Shown here piece by piece: positions 62,352 through 64,000 of a stretch of DNA of 64,000 nucleotides. Position numbers and translations under genes: made by a program. The notes under the pieces were generated by a model. It saw only the letters and a list, made by a program, of their open reading frames with translations. It made no database searches and was not told where the DNA came from. The stretch's first letter is position 1; the number at the start of each line of letters is the position of its first letter. This DNA is from an uncultured Microbacterium sp. (GTDB lineage Bacteria > Actinomycetota > Actinomycetes > Actinomycetales > Microbacteriaceae), in NCBI RefSeq assembly GCF_937927635.1, contig NZ_CALBRW010000003.1, positions 1 through 64,000 on the forward strand, in the 5' to 3' direction.

Positions 62352-63794
62352 CTACTCGCCGGCGTGCCGGTCGAGGAACGAGTAGACCTCGCTCTCCTCG
62401 ACACCGGGGAAGGCGCCGCGGGGGAGCGGCGAGAACATGTGCGTGTGCACGCGGGCACTGGGCCAGGCGCGGCCGTCCCAGCGCTTCGACACCTCCGCCG
62501 AAGCGCGCCGGCAGCAGCTCTCGTCGGGGCAGGTCGATTGCGCGCGGTTCGAGGTCTCGCGTCCGCGCCACCAGCGGGCGTCGTCGAACGGCACGCCCAC
62601 AGTGATGGAGAATCCCCCCGAACCCGTCGAGCCGGTCTGCGTGGCGCACCAGAACGTGCCCGACGGGGTGTCGGTGTACTGGTAGTGCTCGGTGGTGCGG
62701 TTGCGCTGGTCGAAGGCCGCGCGGGCCGAGAACTTGCGGCACGCCGGCTGGCCCTCCACGGCGCCCGTGACGTCCATCGGCAGCGGCAGGTCGTCGTTCT
62801 CGTACACCCGCGTGATGGCACCGCTCTCGTCGACGCGCAGGAAGTGCAGGCGCATGTCCAGGTGGTGCGTCATGAGGTTCGTCATCCGCAGTCCTGCGGC
62901 CTCGTGCGTCACGCCGAAGGCGTCGCGGAAGTCCTCCACCGCCAGGTTGCGGTCCTTCTTGGCCTGCTGCAGGAACGCGACGCCGGCGGTCTGGGGGATC
63001 AGGCAGCAGGCCGCGAAGTAGTTGATCTCCAGGCGCTGCTGCAGGAAGTCGGCGTAGTCGGTCGGCCGGGTGTGCCCCAGCAGGCGGTGCGCCATGGCCT
63101 GCAGCGCCATCGAGCGCAGGCCGTGTCCGCCCGGGATGGAGGCCGGCGGCAGGTAGATGCGGCCGTTGTCCAGGTCGGTGATCGAGCGCGTCGACGACGG
63201 CAGGTCGTCGACGTAGATCAGCTCGAAGCCGAGCTTCTCCGCCATGATGCTCACGGTGCGGTGCGTGAGCGCGCCCGAGGTGTGTCCGGCCGCCTTGAGC
63301 TGCTTCTCGGCCAGCGCCTCGATCTCCGGCAGGTAGTTGGACTTCTCCCGCATCCGCAGGCGCAGCTCGGTGTTGGCGCGACGCGCCTCCTCCGGCGTGG
63401 CGATGGCCTCGCGCTCGCGGCGGTGCAGCTCGCGGTGCAGGCCCAGGATCGCCTCGAGGGTGTCATCGCTCATGCTCTTGGACGCGCGGATCGACGCGAT
63501 GCCCAGCTGGCGGAACACCGGGCTTGCCTGAGCGCGGTCCAGTTCGATCTCCAGCGCCGCGCGGTGGTTCGGCGGCTCACCGGAGATGAGGTCGGCGACA
63601 TCCGTGCTGCACGCCTGGGCGATGGCCTGCAGCAGCGACAGCTTCGGCTCGCGCTTGCCGTTCTCGATCAGGCTCAGCTGCGAACCCGCGATGCCCACCA
63701 GCGCGCCGAGTTCGTCGAGGGTGTAGCCCTTCTTGGTGCGGTGATGCCGGATGCGATGTCCGAGCGTGCTGAGCTCGAGTCCTGTGGTCGCCAT
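62352..63794 (-). CDS. ramB: RamB-type (ScfR) transcriptional regulator of acetate metabolism
   Basis: 480 residues, close to C. glutamicum RamB. An XRE helix-turn-helix (residues about 8-65, YTLDELGALVGIAGSQLSLIENGKREPKLSLLQAIAQA) is followed by an IrrE/ImmA-like domain with a degenerate metal motif (AMAHRLLGH) and a C-terminal ScfR domain with Cys clusters (PACRKF, TCPDESCCRRASAEVSKRW). RamB controls glyoxylate-cycle and acetate-activation genes. I chose ATG 63794 over ATG 63884 because homology starts there. Divergent from an unidentified gene. Confidence 0.92.
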   Translation of the reverse strand: MATTGLELSTLGHRIRHHRTKKGYTLDELGALVGIAGSQLSLIENGKREPKLSLLQAIAQACSTDVADLISGEPPNHRAALEIELDRAQASPVFRQLGIASIRASKSMSDDTLEAILGLHRELHRREREAIATPEEARRANTELRLRMREKSNYLPEIEALAEKQLKAAGHTSGALTHRTVSIMAEKLGFELIYVDDLPSSTRSITDLDNGRIYLPPASIPGGHGLRSMALQAMAHRLLGHTRPTDYADFLQQRLEINYFAACCLIPQTAGVAFLQQAKKDRNLAVEDFRDAFGVTHEAAGLRMTNLMTHHLDMRLHFLRVDESGAITRVYENDDLPLPMDVTGAVEGQPACRKFSARAAFDQRNRTTEHYQYTDTPSGTFWCATQTGSTGSGGFSITVGVPFDDARWWRGRETSNRAQSTCPDESCCRRASAEVSKRWDGRAWPSARVHTHMFSPLPRGAFPGVEESEVYSFLDRHAGE

Positions 63795-63809
63795 TCCTTG
63801 AGCATACCC

Positions 63810-63829
63810 GAAAGAAGAACAGTTCTTTC
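63810..63829. promoter_or_regulatory. Palindrome upstream of ramB
   Basis: GAAAGAA (63810-63816) and TTCTTTC (63823-63829) are inverted, with AAGAAC-A-GTTCTT at the centre. It lies 16 bp before the ramB start and may be an autoregulatory site. A TGCGCAAAAC stretch near 63851 loosely recalls TTTGC-containing RamB sites. Confidence 0.4.
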
Positions 63830-63905
63830 CGTGCGAATCGGCCGAAAGCATGCGCAAAACACCGTGAAGATGGATGTATCGCATCCCTCTTCATTAGGAG
63901 AAGAC

Positions 63906-64000
63906 ATGGCTATGGCCGATACGTACGCCCCCCGCACCTCCCCCGTCGCTCCCGTTCGCAGCTTCGGAGAGGTGCCCGCGTATGACACGCCGGCCATGAA
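63906..64000 (+). CDS. 5' end of an unidentified gene divergent from ramB
   Basis: ATG 63906 follows TAGGAGAAGAC, a good ribosome site, and the frame stays open to the edge (MAMADTYAPRTSPVAPVRSF, then GEVPAYDTPAM). The 31 visible residues do not match the start of isocitrate lyase, malate synthase or the methylcitrate enzymes as I remember them. Its position suggests RamB control; product not recognised. Confidence 0.6.
   Translation, partial: MAMADTYAPRTSPVAPVRSFGEVPAYDTPAM

Overview
The window comes from a high-GC Gram-positive actinobacterium. A member of Microbacteriaceae, probably Microbacterium or a close relative, is the best guess. The grounds are strong G/C third-position bias, dense packing of genes with 1-4 bp start/stop overlaps (ATGA, GTGA, TGATG), very frequent GGATGCC/GGCATCC words, and actinobacterial hallmarks: a ZTP riboswitch ahead of glyA-folD, a RamB-type (ScfR) regulator, a 480-residue GapB-type GAPDH and a BkdABC/Lrp module. 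No phage, plasmid, IS, CRISPR, tRNA or rRNA gene was seen.

Layout. 1-1422: edge-truncated sigma factor fused to an anti-sigma-like zinc finger, two membrane segments and a Pro/Thr repeat tail (minus). 1868-5399: nagA (minus), then ZTP riboswitch-glyA-folD (plus). 5502-8954: a DUF6882-like protein, an AtoE-type fatty-acid transporter and an MFS protein. 9106-17064: homoprotocatechuate meta-cleavage cluster (hpaI, hpaH, hpaD, hpaE, GntR regulator and an unusual FAH-RraA fusion, all minus) with a divergent MHS-family carrier. 17110-23064: amine module (aldehyde dehydrogenase, AraC regulator, flavin amine oxidase, TetR repressor, APC permease). 23091-25780: IclR regulator divergent from a 3-hydroxybenzoate 4-monooxygenase-like flavoprotein. 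25.8-30.3 kb: a LuxR remnant, a CPA1 antiporter, a TPP-dependent enzyme and a phosphoribosyltransferase. 30404-44371: phenylacetate catabolon in two blocks, paaABCDE plus an enoyl-CoA hydratase, and paaJ-ech-paaH-paaZ-paaI-paaK, with a RecQ-like helicase carrying a phosphoribosyltransferase domain between them. 44466-48823: branched-chain 2-oxoacid dehydrogenase (bkdABC) with a divergent Lrp-type regulator. 48933-52354: amidase, HAD phosphatase, DUF998-like membrane protein. 52351-58403: LacI-controlled ribose operon rbsR-A-C-B-K-D with a clear promoter and operator. 58590-64000: gapB, a winged-helix protein, a thioesterase, ramB and the start of an unidentified gene.

How the genes fit together (inference from families and order). 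The amine permease, oxidase and aldehyde dehydrogenase would turn arylethylamines such as tyramine or phenylethylamine into arylacetates. Phenylacetate would enter the Paa epoxide pathway. 4-Hydroxyphenylacetate would reach homoprotocatechuate through a hydroxylase not present here and then be cleaved by the Hpa enzymes. Products are acetyl-CoA, succinyl-CoA, pyruvate and succinic semialdehyde, which fits RamB and GapB (acetate use, gluconeogenesis) nearby.

The least expected features are: a series of 60-100 bp nested inverted repeats at operon ends, two of which also lie inside a coding sequence; REP-like elements translated in frame inside PaaZ and BkdC; the FAH-RraA fusion; and the RecQ-PRTase fusion.
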